64,000 nucleotides of DNA. It comes from Lonicera japonica. Lineage: Eukaryota; Streptophyta; Magnoliopsida; Dipsacales; Caprifoliaceae. The first letter of the stretch is position 1. Each line of letters opens with the position of its first letter. Shown in pieces: positions 13,301 through 28,300 of this stretch. The notes below the pieces were generated by a model, which worked only from the letters and a program-made list of their open reading frames with translations, was not told the DNA's origin and did not search any database. The stretch is taken from contig CM038469.1 in assembly GCA_021464415.1 (NCBI GenBank), positions 65,081,650-65,145,649 of the forward strand, in the 5' to 3' direction. A program made the translations under genes and the position numbers.

Positions 13301-16300
13301 TCAATGCTGCCGGTCCCAAGCCCGGGTAAAGGAGGAGGGTTGTGTTAGGCAGTCGGCAGCCAACGTTAAACTTAGTCGAATCTTTATGACATGGACAAAC
13401 GATATAAGAGTGTTAATGCTAGGTCGTTGCCCAGAAGCAACGCGCTAGATCGTCCGAGTCCAGTGACAAATGAGCAAGGGCCGCTACATCGCCGCCTGGG
13501 TGTAGTGAAAAATAAGCAAGGGTTCCCGCATCTTTGTGAACGGGTGCGGGTAAAGAAGCTAGTTCATGATAGGAGGATTCGTTTTGGGACTTGGAATATA
13601 GGCACACTCACAGGAAAATCGATGGAAATAGTTGACACTATGATCAGGAGGAGGATCAATTTCATGTGCCTTCAAGAAACTAAGTGGGTTGGAGCTAAGG
13701 CGAAGGAATTAGACACTTCGGGTTTTAAGCTTTGGTACACTGGCAAGGTTAAATCGAGAAATGGAGTGGGTATAATTGTCGACAAATGGTGGAAGAAGGA
13801 CATTGTAGATGTAAAGAGGGTAGGAGATAGGATCCTAGCCCTAAAATTCGTAGTGGAGCAGGACACTTTTAATGTGATAAGTGCTTATGCACCTCAAGTC
13901 GGGTGTGAAGAACACCTCAAGATAAAATTTTGGGAGGACTTAGAAGGCTTGATCCAGGATATACCACTTAGAGAAAAGATTTTCCTAGGAGGGGATCTGA
14001 ATGGGCACGTAGGGAGCTCTTCTGAAAACTATAGGGGGGTGCATGGAGGTTATGGCATTGGGGTGGTAAATACCGAGGGAAAATCTATCCTTGATTTCTC
14101 GTCTGCTTATGATCTTATGGTTGCCAATACATGTTTTAAGAAGCGGGAGGAGCACCTCATCACATACAAGAGTGGGGCAGCATGCTCGCAGATCGATTTC
14201 TTCCTCTTTAGGAAAGGAGATCGAAAGAGTTGTATGGACTGTAAAGTCATACCTGGAGAGAGCTTGACTACCCAACATAGAGTCCTGGTGATGGATATAC
14301 GAGTTAAGGGGAAAGTGAAGAGAAGGGGCCAAGGTAAGGTTTCAAGGATTAGATGGTGGCATTTGAAGGGTGAAAAACAAAGGATCTTTCAACACAAGGT
14401 GCTGGAGGGAGGGTTTTGGGAGGCAAACGGAAGCGCAAATGATATGTGGGACAAGGCGGCCGAGGGGATCAGGAAGATAGCTAAAGAGACGCTGGGTGAA
14501 TCAAGAGGGTGTGGACCTAGGGATAAAGAATCTTGGTGGTGGGATGATAGTGTACAAGATAAAGTTAAGGTAAAAAGGAAATGCTTTAAAGCTTGGTCTC
14601 TATGTAAGAATGCGGAAAATTGGGAATCTTACAAAGAAGCAAAGAAAGAGACTAAGAAGGCGGTGAGTGAGTCGAGGACTAAAGCTTTTGATGGATTATA
14701 CCAATCTTTAGGCACCAAAGCTGGGGAAAAAGCTATTTACCGACTTGCTAAAGGTCGAGAAAGGAAGACAAAAGACTTGGATCAAGTGAGATGCATTAAG
14801 GACGAAGAAGGTAATGTCTTGGTTAAAGAACAAGACATACAAGAGAGATGGAAGAACTATTTTCACAAATTATTTAATGAAGGTTACGAGATTTTAGCAT
14901 GTGGAGATGAGCTGAACATGCGAGAGGATGACCAAAATTTCACCTTTTATCGCAGAATTCAAGAAAAGGAAGTGAAAGAAGCATTGATACGAATGGATAG
15001 TGGTAAAGCAGTTGGGCCAGATAGTATACCTATTGAGGTTTGGAAGGGTCTAGGTGACAAAGGCATTGGTTGGCTCACAAGGTTTTTCAACAAGATATTG
15101 AGGTCAAAGAAGATGCCGGAAGAATGGAGGAGAAGCACCCTAATCCCGATTTATAAGAATAAAGGGGATATACAAAATTGCGCCAATTACAGGGGGATTA
15201 AACTCATGAGTCATACTATGAAGTTATGGGAAAGGGTGATTGAGCGGAGACTAAGAAAAGAAACCAGCATTTTAGATAATCAATTTGGTTTTATGCCCGG
15301 AAGGTCGACCATGGAAGCAATTTACTTGTTGCGGCGTTTGATGGAGCAATATCGGAGGGATCAAAAGGACCTACACATGGTTTTCATTGACTTGGAGAAG
15401 GCGTACGATAGGGTACCCAGAGAGATTTTGTGGAAAGCCCTAGAGAAGAAAGGGGTTAGGATTGCCTATATTCGTGTTATCAAGGACATGTATGAAGGAG
15501 CTATGACTAGTGTGAGAACACATAGTGGGTCCACAGAAGATTTTCCTATAACTATAGGACTACACCAAGGGTCAGCTTTGAGCCCTTATCTGTTTACCTT
15601 GGTCTTGGATGTACTCACGGAACACATTCAAGAGCCAGCACCGCGATGTATGCTGTTTGCAGATGATATTGTCCTAGTGGGTGAGTCCAGAGAAGAGCTA
15701 AATGGGAAGGTGGAAACTTGGAGACAAAATTTAGAAGCGCATGGCTTTCGTTTAAGCAGAAGTAAGACAGAATACATGGAGTGCAAGTTCAATAAAAGGC
15801 GGAGCACTACTAACTTAGAGGTAAAAGTTGGGGATAATGTCATACCACAAGTCACTCGGTTTAAGTATCTTGGATCCATTATACAAGAAGATGGGGAGAT
15901 AGAGGGAGATGTAAATCACCGGATTCAAGCAGGATGGTTGAAATGGAGGAAAGCTTCGGGTGTGTTATGTGATAAAAAGGTACCACTCAAGTTAAAAGGA
16001 AAATTCTATCGTACCGCGGTTAGACCAGCAATGTTGTATGGGACTGAGTGTTGGGCGGTCAAAAGCCAACACGAGAATAAACTAAGTGTAGCTGAGATGA
16101 GAATGTTGAGATGGATGAGTGGCAAGACTAGGAAAGATAAGATCAGGAATGTTACCATCAGAGAGGGAGTTGGGGTGGCACCTATTACAGAAAAGATGGT
16201 TGAATCTCGACTTAGATGGTTTGGGCATGTATGGAGGAGACCTGCAGATGCCATGGTTAGGAGAGTTGATCATATGGAGGGAAGCCTAGTTGTTAGAGGC

Positions 16301-19300
16301 AGAGGAAGACCTAGAAAAACTATAGGTGAAACTATTAAGAAGGATTTAGAGGCGAATGGTTTCACTAGAGATATGATTCACGACAGACCACTATGGCGTC
16401 GTTTGATCCATGTAGCCGACCCCACCTAGTGGGATAAAGGCTTGTTGTTGTTGTTGTTGTTGTTGGTGAAAAGGCTGGTGAAGAAAAAACAACAATAAAA
16501 AAGAACGGGTAAGAAAGTTCAACATAAGGTTGAGAAAAGAAGGCAGAATGGTGACGCCATAATAACCAAGGAAGGAAGGAATGGAAGATGGGTTTGCTTA
16601 CAATGGTAGATGGGTTTTCTTAAGTTTTATTTAATTTTGTGAAGGAAAAAAAAAATTGGCAGCATTTTTTATTTAAAAAAATCTCAGTTTATCCACCCAG
16701 CCCGATTATGCGGCCTAAATCTGCTTAATTCATCTTAAATGCCTAGGCACTATTTGCAGCGCCTGGGCAGCAACCAGGCAGGTGTCCAGGCTGCCTTTCA
16801 GAACACTGTAATAAGCCGGGAAAAGTTTGTGATGATAGAAAAGAAATTACCTCTGCTGTGCAGGAAAATAATACAACAGACGACCTTTGTGACACCGAGA
16901 TCGAATGAGTATCTGTTTGAGGCCTTCATCCTCATTCAATTTCATCTCTTTGGATACTATTAAGTGCATAGAACAGAATCAAAATCACCAACACAAATAA
17001 ATAAATTCAAAGGAAAAAACACTACTGTCAATCTATGTAGTATTACAGATTTGTCTTTAAACAATGTATTGCTCTTACAAACCTTGGTGGTTCCTTGTTT
17101 ATGCATATACAATGTACACAAGTTTTGCAATTCTACGAGAATATGGTCCAAGAAAGCAACCAATATAACAATATACTCCAGAAAAAATGAAAGAATAAAT
17201 GCAAATGCTAACACCGTTCAAACGAAGCATGGAACTCCCACCAAGAGAAACAACAGCATTCATTATTTATCACAATGAGGTAATGGGATTAAAAGCTCAT
17301 AAATGGAAGATTTACCATATAGATCGCAGTGATATGCCAGCATCAACCCAACATCAAGAATCAGCTTTCCCAGGGCTTTGAAAGCTACAGGCCAAGAACA
17401 AAACATTCAATAATCATATAGTTTAAAAATTAAGAAAATCATAAAGCCCAATCGAGAGAAAACAGCACCCCCCCTCCCCCGGGGGTTGATCAGTTGATCA
17501 CTACTTCAAGCTATAATGGCTCACAAAAGAGTGTCATGAATATATGTTGCCACTGATTTCTTATCTACAGAGAAGAAACTTGCCAAGTTGAGAAACAGAA
17601 GCTAGAACCACGTACAATCTGACATTTATAAATTTTCATTATTATTGTACATATATTCCCCTCCACCAAATAACTGTTGAAAACACAGGCAAAATTCATG
17701 ATAAGAAGTACAGTTATTTTCTTGAATATGCCCAAACAAGGCAGTTCCTTCAATGGCCCAGGGTATGCAACAAGCACTAATTAGCTTCAGGTTTGAACAC
17801 AAAGTCTTCTACTTTGATATTCATGACAACGGGTCCAAAGTGATCATAAAAGAAACGAACCGTCTGCATTCCTATTTCATCCAAATTGATTTTGGGGGTG
17901 TTAACTGGTTGATTGAGGGACTAAATTCAGCTGCTTATAATTTCAATGAAAGATTTATGTTCAAGAAATATCAAGCATCCTACGCACTGTTTATAATGGA
18001 AAGATACATGAATAAAAATGGCAGTTTTATCAGACTTTTGGAGTTTCGAAAAGGTCCTATTATAAATACAGTTATATTTCCGGCTGGAGTAAAGGGCAAC
18101 GGTTGGAGGGGATTGCAGACTCATTACAAAGAGTATTGTTCTATTTGTCTAGTGGGGAGAAAAAAATAGGGGAGGATGTGACCATTTTCTTGGCAGCACC
18201 CCTATAATGCCACACATTTCAAACACCAACACCCAATTTTTTTGTGAAAACACGCAGTGGAGAAGGATGTGATCAATGTCCTCTCCACTCCTTTTGCATA
18301 GCACACACCACGAAGGCGATAAACACATATATGGCCTCCTCCCTTGAATTACATCACAAGTGCTCACTCTACCTCTCAAAACGAGCCAAGCGAACACTTT
18401 AACCTTTGAAGGAACCCCTTGTTTCCAGACAAAACTGAATGGTTTGGACTTTGGATGAGGTTAAATTTGATGTATGAGAAAGAACGTCAAAGAACGATTT
18501 GCAAGAGAATTCCCCAGTTTTTTGAGCAACCCAGACCCTCATATCTATACGATTTTGAGTCAGAATTCACAGTGGATTAGATCCATCAGTGAACAGAACT
18601 CAGCAAATTCTCTATCATTGAAGTTTCTTATGAAATATAAGTCCTAAGAGTGACTTAAACTAGGTGACCATGAACTGACCTCTTGGATGGACATGTTGCT
18701 ATTTCGAGAGAGGCGATACAGTCTAGGAAATGAAACTTTTAGAGGACAAATCCCTACCCACACATCTTCCCAAAACTGAACTATCTCCCCATTCCCCACT
18801 ACTAATTTTGTATTTTGCTCAAATTCGTTCCACATTCTTGAAATTGATTTCCAAGGAGCACGGAAAGAACCATTGAATTCATCGTTTGCAACCCAATCAT
18901 TTGAGCGAAAGCCGTACTTAACTTGCAATAACCGCATGCCAAAGAGAGTCTCTTTTTAATGGAAATCTCCATAACCATTTACCGAGCAAAGCCTTATTTC
19001 TCAAGATTAAATTTCTCAACCCAAGACCTCCATTCATTTTAGAGTTAGATACCTCTTCCCATTTAATTAAATGATCCTTTTTCCCTTCCCCTTTCCCTTC
19101 CCAAAAGAAATCTCTAACTATTTTTTCCAGAAACATCGCTGGTTTCTTAGGAATTTTAAAGATGGACATGAAGTACATCGGGATACTCCCTAGAACCGAC
19201 TGAAGTAGCGCCAATCTGCCCCCTAGAGAGGCAGCCCTTGTACCAACCCTCAACCCTCCTTGATACTTTTTCAATTACCGGTTCCCAAAAAGACAAGCTA

Positions 19301-22300
19301 TTAGGATTTCCGCCCAGCGGTAAACCTAAATAATTTACGGCCACTCTCCACTTGCACACCCCAACCTTTGAGCAATGTCGGACAGCCGTGTGGGGTCAAT
19401 ATTCAAGCCCACCACGGAGCTCTTACCCATGTTGATTTTCAGCCCAGATACAAGGGAAAATACCTTTAATTATCCCCACCAAATTGTCAATGTAACAATC
19501 CTTATACGGGACAAAAAATATGCTATCATCCACAAATTGTAGATGAGATATTTCGACATTGTTTTTCCCAATTTCAAAACCCTTAATGACCTCTTTTTCA
19601 CACGCTTTCTTCATTAATCTACTAAGAACGTTGGCAACCAAAATAAACGAGGACGGAGACAACGGGTCTCCTTGCCGTAAACCCCGCGTCGCCCCAAAAA
19701 GATCTCTTTGTTTGCCGTTAATGATAACCGAGAAGTTAGTCGATGAAAGACATCCTCTAATCCATTTTCTCCATCTCTCCCCAAACCCTTTTTTTCCATG
19801 ACAGTCCAAAAATTCCCGATTAACGTGATAATATGCTTTTTCAAAATCAATTTTGAAAACAATTCCTTCTTTTTTTTAATCCTATACTCTTCTACGACTT
19901 CATTTGCAATTAAAGCCAAATCAAGAATTTGCCTCCCTTGCACAAACGCCCTTGAGGCTCGTCTATTGTCTCACCCAACACTCTCTTTTATCTCAAAGAA
20001 AGAACCTTCGCTATACCTTGTACAAAGATGTAACAAGGCTAATTGGTCGAAAATCTTTAATAGAGATTGAATTCAATTTTTTCGAAATTAAGCAAATGAA
20101 GGTAGTGTTTGTTTTCACATTCACCACTCTATTATTAAAGAATTCGTGAAAGACTTTCATGATATCCTCTTTGATTACATCCCACTCATCTTGCAAAGCG
20201 GCCATAGAAAACCCATCCGGTTCGGGTGCCTTATCTCCATCATATGAAAATAGGGCATCCTTAATCTCTCTCCTCAAATGGTTTTTTTAACGCCATTTTG
20301 CTCTCATTACTAACCGCAGCCCAATCGAGACCCTCGATACCAAAATTCATTTTATCCTCCTTACATAAGTTTTCAAAAAAATTCAAGAATTCACTTTCAA
20401 TTTCTTCTTCCGTTTGAAGGATCATTAGAATTTTCAAGTTTATTAATTACTTTGATTGCTTTCCTCCCCTCACAATCCTATGGAATAACTTAGAATTATT
20501 ATCCCATTCGTTGACCCTTTTAAGTTTTGCCTTTTGATTCCACGAGGTTTCCTCCCTAACTATTAATTCTTCCAACTTTATCCATAACTCACCCCTCTCA
20601 ACTCTACCACTCTCATCCAAACCATCATTAGATTCATTCTCATCTAACTCGTTAATACGTCTTAATATTGCATTCTTTTCCACTCACATATCCCCAAACT
20701 CCTCTATATTCCATGTTTTAATTTCTCTTTTTATTGACTCTAGCCTCGCCATAATTGTGTCCTTCCCACTCGTGACACTAACTCTTCTCCCACCATTCTT
20801 TAAATTTCATTTTAAAATTCTTATCCCTTAACTACATGTTTTCAAATTGAAAAGGCGTGGGGCCCCACTTAAAGCTATTAGTGTCGAGTACAATTGGACA
20901 ATGATCCGACATAGCCCTCACTAAAGCTTCTTGCCAAACCGATTGCACTATATTCTTCCCACCCTGTTGAGAACAAAAATCTATCAATTCTAGAGCATGC
21001 TAACCGATCTTTCATATTTGACCAAGTGAACTTCGTATTATTCAATACGATGTCTCTTAGTCCTGTCTCTCTAATGAAACTGTCAAAATCTTTAATACTT
21101 CTAGTACATCTTCCCCCTCCCAATTTTTCTGATGGGAACCTAACTACATTAAAGTCACCTCCCATACACCATTTCTTTCCACAGAGCCCGTACACACTAG
21201 CTAATTCGACCCAAAGCTTCTTTCTCTCTCTTGAATTACATGGACCGTACACCCCTGTTAACCACCATTCCTTTCCACCCCCGATCGGGTGAAGAAGAAC
21301 CGAAACTGAGAAATTACCCAACAGCGATTCAAACCTTTTTAGAACTCTTGCATCCCACATAACAAGAATTCCTCCCGACCTCCCATTCGATGGTAGAAAT
21401 ACACATTCTTTGAACCTAGAACCCCACACACTGCCAATTAATTTTCTGTCAATATTTCCTTTTTTTGTTTCTTGAATTATTACATCTACTTTTTCTTTAC
21501 AAAGCATTTCTTTTATCCCTCCCCCCAACCCTCAAACATTCCAACTTAAAAATTTCATTTAAAACCATCCAATACCCCGTTGCCTCCCGCCATTTCCTAT
21601 CGGTTCCCCTCTTATCGTAATTTACATTACTTTCCAAATTTTTGAGTTCCCTCTTACCCTATCTTCCCTTCCCCGCTGTTTTCCTTACCCCGTTACCCCC
21701 ATCTTTTTTGTTTTTAATTCCCTTTTTGAAGTAGACAGCAATAAACAAAAAATTTCAACAAAACAATGAACAAACTGACAGCCACTCCAAACGCAGTCGG
21801 AGCCAAGATTTCTAAAGGGAAATCAAGGAAAAGCCTTTTATTAAAGTTTAGAACTGAAATTCTTCTTACAAGTGCTTAACAAGTTGCTTTTTGAAGCTGT
21901 GGCAGACCATATTTATAATACAATAGAGATTAGAACTTTCTAATTACTAGAATTCTCTAATTAGACCCTTTAGACTCCTTATAAAACACTAATATCAACT
22001 AGACTCTAGATTCTTCATGGACTATCTTTTAGACTCCCCACAAAGCATTAATATCAATAACAAATACCAACAGACCACGTCCCTAAGCATAATTAATCCT
22101 TGGGACTTAGACAACTTTCAATACATAGTAATCCACACTTTGACAGTTTTAGAATTAAATTACTGATTGCACCAGTCCCTCCTTCCTGAGAAAAAAACTC
22201 GACCTCGAGTTATACATTGAGTTCTAACTTCTTTGGGTCTTCATGGTAAAGATACAAATATACTTTATACGCATTTTAGCCAATTTTCTTAATGATTCCA

Positions 22301-25300
22301 ACTTAAGGGCCTATCTTCTTTTTGCTCAATTTGGAATAAGAGCCATCTGGAAATCGTTTTTTCCTTAAATATACCATTACCATATCGCCTTCTTGGAAAC
22401 TCTGGGCATGCTTTTTCTTGTCTGCATACACCTTGTATTGGGCATTTGATTGTTCAATCTTTAGTTTGATTTGATCATGCAACCTCTTCATATCTTTAGC
22501 CATTGCATTCCCCTTCACACTGCCCTGTCCGACTTGTGGTATAGGAGCCAAATCAAAAAAATGAGTTGGCTGCCTTCCATATACTATTTCAAAAGGACTT
22601 TTGTCGGTAGTTCGATTCTTAGAATAATTATACGCAAATTCAGCTTGAGCAACTACGACTTCCCACTGTTTTGGGTTTTTACCAACCAAACACCTTAGAA
22701 TGTTTCCTAAACTTCGATTAATTACTTCAGTTTGTCCGTCCGTTTGAGGATGATATACATTACTATATTGTAGCCTTGTTCCCAACCTCTTCCATAATGT
22801 CCTCCAAAAGTGCGACAAAAACTTGGAATCTCGGTCCGAGGTGATTGTCTTTGGGACTCCATGTAGGCGAACCACTTCTTGGAAATAGAGATTTGCAACG
22901 TTTGATGCATCCATGGTCTTTTTACAACAAATAAAGTGAGCCATTTTCGAAAATCGATCAACTACCACAAAAATAGAATCCATCCCCCTTTGTGTTCTGG
23001 GGAGCCCTAGCACAAAATCCATGCTTACATCTTCCCCTGGTGTAGTAGGAACTGGCAATGGGGTATAAAGACCAGTATTTTGGACCATTCTTTTTGATTC
23101 TAGACACGTTTGGCATCTATCAACGTACCTGTAAACATCACGCCTCATTTTAGGCCAAAATTACTTTTGCTCGATCATAGTATATGTCTTGTCTCTTCCA
23201 AAATGGCCACCCAAACCTCCTCCATGCATTTCTTGGATGATCTTTTCTCTTAGAGAACAATCTGGTATACATAGCTGATTCCCTTTGAAGAGAAACCCCT
23301 CCTGCAACATATATGTTCCTTGCTTCCCATTAGTGCATTCATTCCACATATAACCAAAATATGGATCAATAGGGTACAAATCTTTAAATAATTCAAACCC
23401 TTCAACTGTTGTAGACATAATATTCAATAATATGGTCCTTCTGTTAAGAGCACCTGCCACTTTGTTGTTAGTCCCGGATTTGTGCTTTATTACAAAAGTG
23501 AACTTTTGCAAGAAAGAGATCCAATTGGCATGCCTCTTATCAAAATTCTTTTGGTTATTGACATGCTTCAAGGCCTTATGGTTTATATATAAAACAAATT
23601 CATGTTGAATCAAATAATGTTCCAGTGCCTTAATGCTTGAACAATCGCATAAAACTCTTGATCATAAGTGCTATATCGTCGTCTCGTGTCATTTAACTTC
23701 TCACTATAGAATGCTACTGGTCTCCGTTCTTGACTAAGAACAGCGCCAATTCCGATTCCAGACGCATCACATTCGACTTCAAAAACTTTCCCAAAGTTTG
23801 GTAATGCAAGGCAAGGGGCAGAGCATAGCTTTTCTTTAATTTGTTTGAAGCTCTCTTCAGCTTTCTCCGACCATTAAAATTTCCCCTTCTTCATACAATC
23901 AGTCACTGGAGCAATTATACTGCTGAAATTCTTAGTGAAACGCTGGTAAAATATGGCTAAACCATGGAAACTGTGTACCTCGGTGATTGCAGTTGGTGTG
24001 GGCCAATTTTTTATGGCTTCCACTTTATTTTCATCCACTTTCACCCCTACATAACTGATAATGAATCCCAAAACTACAGCGAATCAGTGATGAAGTGGCA
24101 CTTCTTCAAGTTAACATAGAGCCTTTTTCGATGCATAACCTCAAGCACTTGTTTTAAGTGCTGCAAATGAGAGTCTTTGGATGGGCTGTATATCAAAATG
24201 TCATCAAAATACACTACAACAAACTTTCCAATAAATGGTTTCCAGACTTGATTCATCAAATGCATAAAAGTGCTTGGTGCGTTTGATAAACCAAACGGCA
24301 TCACCATCCATTCGTAGAGCCCTTCTTTTGTTTTAAATGCCGTCTTCCACTCATCCCCATCTAGAATTTTGATTTGATGGTAACCACTCTTCAAGTCAAT
24401 TTTGCTAAACATATGTGCACCATGCAAAGTATTTAACATGTCATCCAATCGCGGTATAGGGAAACAATACTTTACCGTAATTTTGTTGATGGCCTTACTG
24501 TCGATACACATCCTCCATGTTCCATCTTTCTTTGGAGTAAAAAAAGCAAGAACTGCACATTGACTCATGGATTCTCGAATATACCCCTTTTGTAATAATT
24601 CTTCCACTTGCCTCTGGAGTTCTTCATGCTTTTTTGGGCTCATTCGGTAGTGGGGCAAGTTTGGAAGGCTAGCTCCTGGTATTAAATCGATATGGTGTTA
24701 GACTTCTTTCTTCGGTGGTAATCCAGCGGGCATGTCACTTGGAAAAACTTCCTTAAATTCATTCAACAATTTCTTTATCTCTGCCGGTACCGCTTGTAAC
24801 TCATCTTTTTTCTCCCCTACAAGTAGCATATATGCAGTCCCATTGTCTTTAAATTCAATCATAAATTGCCGAAAGGACAACCAAGCATGTTGTTCTTCCA
24901 TCTTGGGCTTAGGAAAGTCATCCTCCTTTATAGGAGCTAGGACAACCTTAACTCCATTTTTCTAAAAGGCGTAAACATTCTTCTCGCCAAGGTGCATAGT
25001 TTTATTATCAAATTGTCATGGCTTTCCCAATAACGAATGACAAGCGTCCATGTCAACCACATCACACAAGACTATATCCGTGTAACCTTTTCCAATGGAA
25101 AAAGGAATAAGGCATTGTTGAGTCACATTTACCTCGCCTCCCTTTTTGAACCAAGCTATTCGGTATGGCCTTAGATGCGGTTGCGCGTCTAGGTTAAGCT
25201 TTGTCACCATTTCTTTGGACACTAAATTTTCACTACTGCCTCCATCGATGATAACATTGCAAAGCCTTCCATGAAAGGAACACTTGGTCTTAAATATATT

Positions 25301-28300
25301 GTTACGACGCCAATCACCTTCCGAAACTTTTGGTGTCAGCATGGTGCGAAGAATTACTAGATTAGAAAGATCTTGATCTCCGCGTGTGATTTCTTCTGTA
25401 AAATTCAGCAATCCGTCATTAGGCTCGTCATCAAACTGTCCGTCATTTACCATTTTACCCCCTTCATCAATGAGCAAATTACTTGCTATTTTTCTACAAT
25501 CGGAGGACTTGCCTTCTTTTCCACACTTGTAGCATATTATTTTTGCCCCAGCAAATTGAGATAAGTTGTTGCTGCTGCCGACAACATTGTTACATTGCTG
25601 CTGCTGAAAGTTATTTGTTGCTGCTCCAGACTTTCGCTTTGCATCTCTATAGCCTCGTTCAATTTATGATTGTATTTGTCCCCTGTCAAATTGATTTGGA
25701 TGGTAGTAATATTGTTTTTGTTGGGTTTCTGCCTTTGTTGCTAGCTGGACAGCAGTTGCTAACGACCAGCAAGGTTGTAACTTCACTTGATTTCGAATAT
25801 TGGGTCATAAACCCATCAAATAACGGTGAATGACTTGTGTTTTTGTCTTAGCCAGCTAATCTCGTGTTCTCATCTTGTAAAATTCGTTAGTGTACTCCCA
25901 AACAGAACGACTTCCTTGTTAGAGGGATTGATATTAGTGGAACAAGAGTTCGTCATAGTTTAAAGGAAGGAACTGTTGTCGGATTAATCGTTACATCTTC
26001 ACCCAACTCTGAATTTTTTCTTTTCTAGACTGGATCCTTGTCATTTGCACTTGTTGCCACCAAGAAGAGGCATACCCCTTCAATTTGATAGCTACTGCCT
26101 TTACCTTCTTCTTGTTTGGAAGTTCAAGATACTCAAATACCCTTTCAACCTCATTCAGCCAATCCAAGACCTCTTCTGGTTGTTCTCCTCCAGTAAAATT
26201 AGAAATTTCAACTTTTAGTCAAGCATCCTGATTACGATCAGTTGCTCTATTAAGCAATGTTGGTCCTCTGATAGGCAAAATTCTTTCTTCATCTGAGGAG
26301 TCGTCCACAACTTACTGCTGGTTTGCTTCAAAAACTGGTTGATTTCGAACATTACGATGTTAATACAAGTTCAATTGTGGACACCTTTGAGGTTCCATAT
26401 TTTGGTCTTGAGGACTAAGGAATCCGGATTGTTCTAACCTGGCACATAATTGAGTGATCTGAATTTGAAGTTGCCTCTGTTGCTGCTGCAAAGTCTCCAA
26501 ATCTTCTCTTGTAACCCCGCTACTACTTGCGGTTCTTTGAAAAGTCTCTAAATTCTCATTGTTTCTCTCTGTATTATTTCCACATCCAGCCATAGACTCA
26601 CAATTATCACAGGTCAGAAAGCCTGCTCTAATACCACTTGAAGTAGACAACAATAAACAGAAAATTTCAACAAAACAATGAACAAACTGATAGCCACTCC
26701 AAACACCGTCGAAGCCAAGATTTCTAAAGGGAAATCAAGGAAAAGCCTTTTTTTAAAGTTTAGAACTGAAATTCTTCTTACAAGTGCTTAACAAGTTGCT
26801 TTTTGAAGCTGTGGCGAACCATATTTATAATACAATAGAGGCTAGAACTTTCTAATTACTAGAATTCTCTAATTAGACCCTTTAGACTCCTTATAAAACA
26901 CTAATATCAACTAGACTCTAAATTATTCATGGACTTATCTTTTAGACTCCTTACAAAGCACTAATATCAATTACAAATACCAATAGACCAGGCCCCTAAG
27001 CACAATTAATCCTTGGGACTTAGACAATTTTCAATACAGACAATTTTCAATACATAGTAATCCACACTTTGACAGCTTTAGAATTAAATTACTGATTGCA
27101 TCACCTTCTTATGCTTTTTTGGATTGGAACCAACTTAAAATTCATTTTATTTAATAAAACTGAGACTCTTTGCCACTCCACCTCACTCATTACATTTTGC
27201 ATCCCCATTTTTTCCTTTTCGACTAGCTCAGTAAAACGGCTAATCAATTCATGTTGCTGGCCAGAATGATTTTGACATGCGGTTTTGCTTTGGTTAAGAT
27301 TGCTCTCTTCCTCAAATGTGTTTTCCAAGCATCTGAATTCATTTGCTCCCCTTTTCTCCCCTTTAGACAATTTTTCAAAGTGTGAATTAACATTTTGCAA
27401 AATAAAATTAAAGGAAAAATGAGAGATGTTACCCAGATTGAGAGATTGGATGCGATTTGGAGTTCCTGCTATAATATTTGATGGTGACTCTGAGCAATTA
27501 TTGCCTTGAAACAGGGAGGTTCCTTTCTTGGCCGGTGTACTTAACTCAATATCGAGGCTTTGTGTGACCTGTGGTATATTCTTGAGATTCTGTTCATTCG
27601 TACCTCTAAATAACATTTCAGTTTCCAACTCGACATCGTTATCCGATCCCTTTTCTTTTTTACTAGGTGAGCTTGGCCACCTCTCTGATTCTTATGGAAT
27701 GTAGCCTTCAACAAAGAATGACTCTCATTGTCCTTGTATAATTCGTTAATCCCTTCAATCGGATCTAGGACTGAATTCTTATCAATCTCTGTCTCGTACT
27801 CCTCTTCGCACTCGTCCTCTAACTTCTCCCCACATGTTATTAACCTTTGATTATGAGAATTTAGCTTGTCTTCATCAGTTAACATGTCTTCCATAATGTG
27901 CAGAGTGCGATTGAAGTCATATATCGGTTCCATGACCGCGTCACAATTAAACTCTTATTCTATGTCGTTTTCCTTATTTGTTGAATTATGACAGCTTCCT
28001 CTACTTTTTCGTCATCCCACAAAATCAAGCCGCACTTGGTCCTAGCTTTGGCTTCAGCTAACATCTATGTCTCCACCTCCCTCCTTATTTCTCCTCTAAT
28101 AAAAAATCGAGGACCTTTGATCCAGAATTTTCCCAATTTATCTATGTTTCCTTTAGCCCAGACTCCTTTGGATGATGATGAAAATTGTTAGATTGGCCTA
28201 TAAGCCTTGTTGATTTGGGCCCAATTTGTATTAGGCCCTCTTTTAAAATTGAAAAACCTTTCTCAATACTTACTGTGCCATAACCTGATTTAGTAATTGC

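Larger units (their letters stand above)
21727..27100 (-). mobile_element. Ty3/gypsy LTR retrotransposon, degenerate
   Basis: A 5.4-kb element in the order gag-PR-RT-RH-INT on the minus strand, the order diagnostic of Ty3/gypsy. LTRs lie at 21727-22171 (3') and 26639-27100 (5'). The primer-binding site tggtattagagc at 26624-26636 matches initiator tRNA-Met with one change, and a purine tract (aggaaggagggactgg) abuts the 3' LTR. Stops and frameshifts are present in every domain. LTRs differ at roughly 5% of positions by eye. The flanking 5-mers do not match (ctttt/tcacc). Confidence 0.9.

Noticed and set aside
13245..13448. Separate small ORF at the RTE 5' end
   Set aside because: It starts in host DNA outside the element and overlaps the main ORF in another frame, so it is unlikely to be a real RTE gene.
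17753..18169. 138-codon plus ORF as a host gene
   Set aside because: Its ATG lies before the LINE target duplication and the body matches LINE ORF1-type sequence; it is a chance in-frame start.
21026..21292. Plus-strand ORFs over the minus LINE and gypsy regions
   Set aside because: They are antisense shadows of recognised endonuclease, RT and integrase frames.
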